Shown one piece after another: positions 53,372 through 53,857 of a stretch of 53,857 nt of DNA; position 1 is the stretch's first letter, and each line of letters starts with the position of its first letter. The DNA is taken from contig MNCI01029622.1 in assembly GCA_015680685.1 (NCBI GenBank), positions 1,222,554-1,276,410 on the forward strand, read 5' to 3'. This DNA is from Gnetum montanum. Its lineage: Eukaryota > Streptophyta > Gnetopsida > Gnetales > Gnetaceae. The position numbers and the translations under genes are program-made. A model generated the notes under the pieces. That model was not told the origin of the DNA and did no database searches. It was given only the letters and a program-made list of their open reading frames with translations.

Positions 53372-53857
53372 TCTGGATGGTATTTACGCGCATCTTCACG
53401 TACCTACTAATTTTGCCTTTTATGCTTAGTAGTTAACATATTTACGCTCCTTGTTCATTACGCTATTCACAGTCTTTTATATATGCTGTTTACGCTCTTC
53501 GATCATTTTAGTGCAATTACGCAAAAATGTACATTATCATCAATTACGCTTTCAAAATTATGCAGATGGCCCGCAATGGCCTAAAACTAGTAACGGCCCG
53601 TAATGGCCTTAAACTAACAATGGCCTGCAATGGCCTAAAACTATCTCATATCTTGCATAAACACTACCTGGCGGCCCATGATGGCCTTAAACTAGCAATT
53701 CTATACTATAGTTACGCCAACTATCAATAGTCTTTAATAATTCCTCTTACGCTTTGCGAATAACGACATAAGACCAAAAAAAAATAAATATACAAATAGC
53801 ACTTAAAACCATACAGAAAAGATTAATGCCAACATCATCAATATCCATATAACCATT
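53372..53857 (+). other. D spacer after protease, with stem-loops at 53565-53700
   Basis: Words ttacgct at 53390-53520. Then four sense-oriented stem-loops: GGCCcgcaatGGCC, GGCCcgtaatGGCC, GGCCtgcaatGGCC and GGCCcatgatGGCC, each followed by TAAAACT or TTAAACT. This is the only place in the right part where the array is read directly in sense on the plus strand. The antisense gene would be expected right of the window end. Confidence 0.82.

Larger units (their letters stand above)
38417..53857 (+). mobile_element. Element D: Tat-type retrotransposon, plus strand, runs off the window
   Basis: 5' LTR (38417-40036), primer-binding site, leader, gag-protease (40290-42414 joined to 51707-53371), post-protease stem-loops (53565-53700). 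It is inserted in F. It is split by element G in gag at CTGAC (42410-42414); after G the copy reads CTCAC (51702-51706). Removing G and one target copy gives a continuous gag around NPSLALPD / ESLVPRSFKL. RT-integrase should follow right of the window. Confidence 0.9.

Overview
This window is plant repeat DNA. Every protein-coding trace I can support belongs to a long terminal repeat (LTR) retrotransposon of the Ty3/gypsy class. The LTRs run TG...CA (TGAAACACC start). Gag carries the C-x2-H...GH-x-x-D-x-C motif of plant gypsy elements. Pol has RT (YVDD), a degenerate standard RNase H, a second 'archaeal-type' RNase H, then integrase. That dual RNase H order marks the Tat lineage (relatives of Ogre, Retand and Grande). 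I see no host gene, rRNA, tRNA or CRISPR array. A large, heavily methylated plant genome is likely; the species cannot be told.

The layout is a nest of insertions. Element F (minus strand, 36074-38416) is the oldest visible host, with integrase and part of RNase H. Element C (minus strand, 8991-36073 and further left) sits in the 3' region of F: 5' LTR 33676-36073, gag-protease 29480-33223, and a multi-exon antisense gene at 10953-12259 plus 26504-28860. Element B (minus strand, 12337-26492, target duplication CTCTC on both sides) is inserted in an intron of that antisense gene and is the only element complete in the window. Element E1 (plus strand, about 1167-8990) lies in C further left and keeps a decayed pol and its 3' LTR. 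LTR A (minus strand, 1-1166), of B's family, adjoins E1 across one unknown base. On the right, element D (plus strand, from 38417 past the window end) sits in F's RNase H, and element G (minus strand, 42415-51701, target duplication CTGAC/CTCAC) sits in D's gag.

These families share an unusual architecture. Gag-protease is one reading frame and ends at a conserved stop. A spacer of about 2 kb follows, holding an antisense, intron-containing gene with its own promoter, and then RT-RNase H-integrase opens as a second frame. The spacer and the region after integrase carry arrays of short stem-loops. In the sense direction each is a 4-7 bp stem with a loop of about 3-10 nt, usually followed by TTAAACT. 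Stem sequences differ from copy to copy but usually stay paired. G has lost the whole RT-integrase and antisense block, so it is a gag-protease-only element. Two stem-loops of the same type lie in frame in its gag. A second shared structure is an inverted copy of the polypurine tract and LTR start, just inside the 3' LTR of B, G and E1.

No element has an open pol. B is the best preserved: its whole pol lies in one frame with no frameshift, broken by stops that mostly look like CAG/CAA to TAG/TAA changes, and one catalytic integrase aspartate is asparagine. C, E1 and F carry more frameshifts and far fewer CpG-containing words, which agrees with the nesting order.
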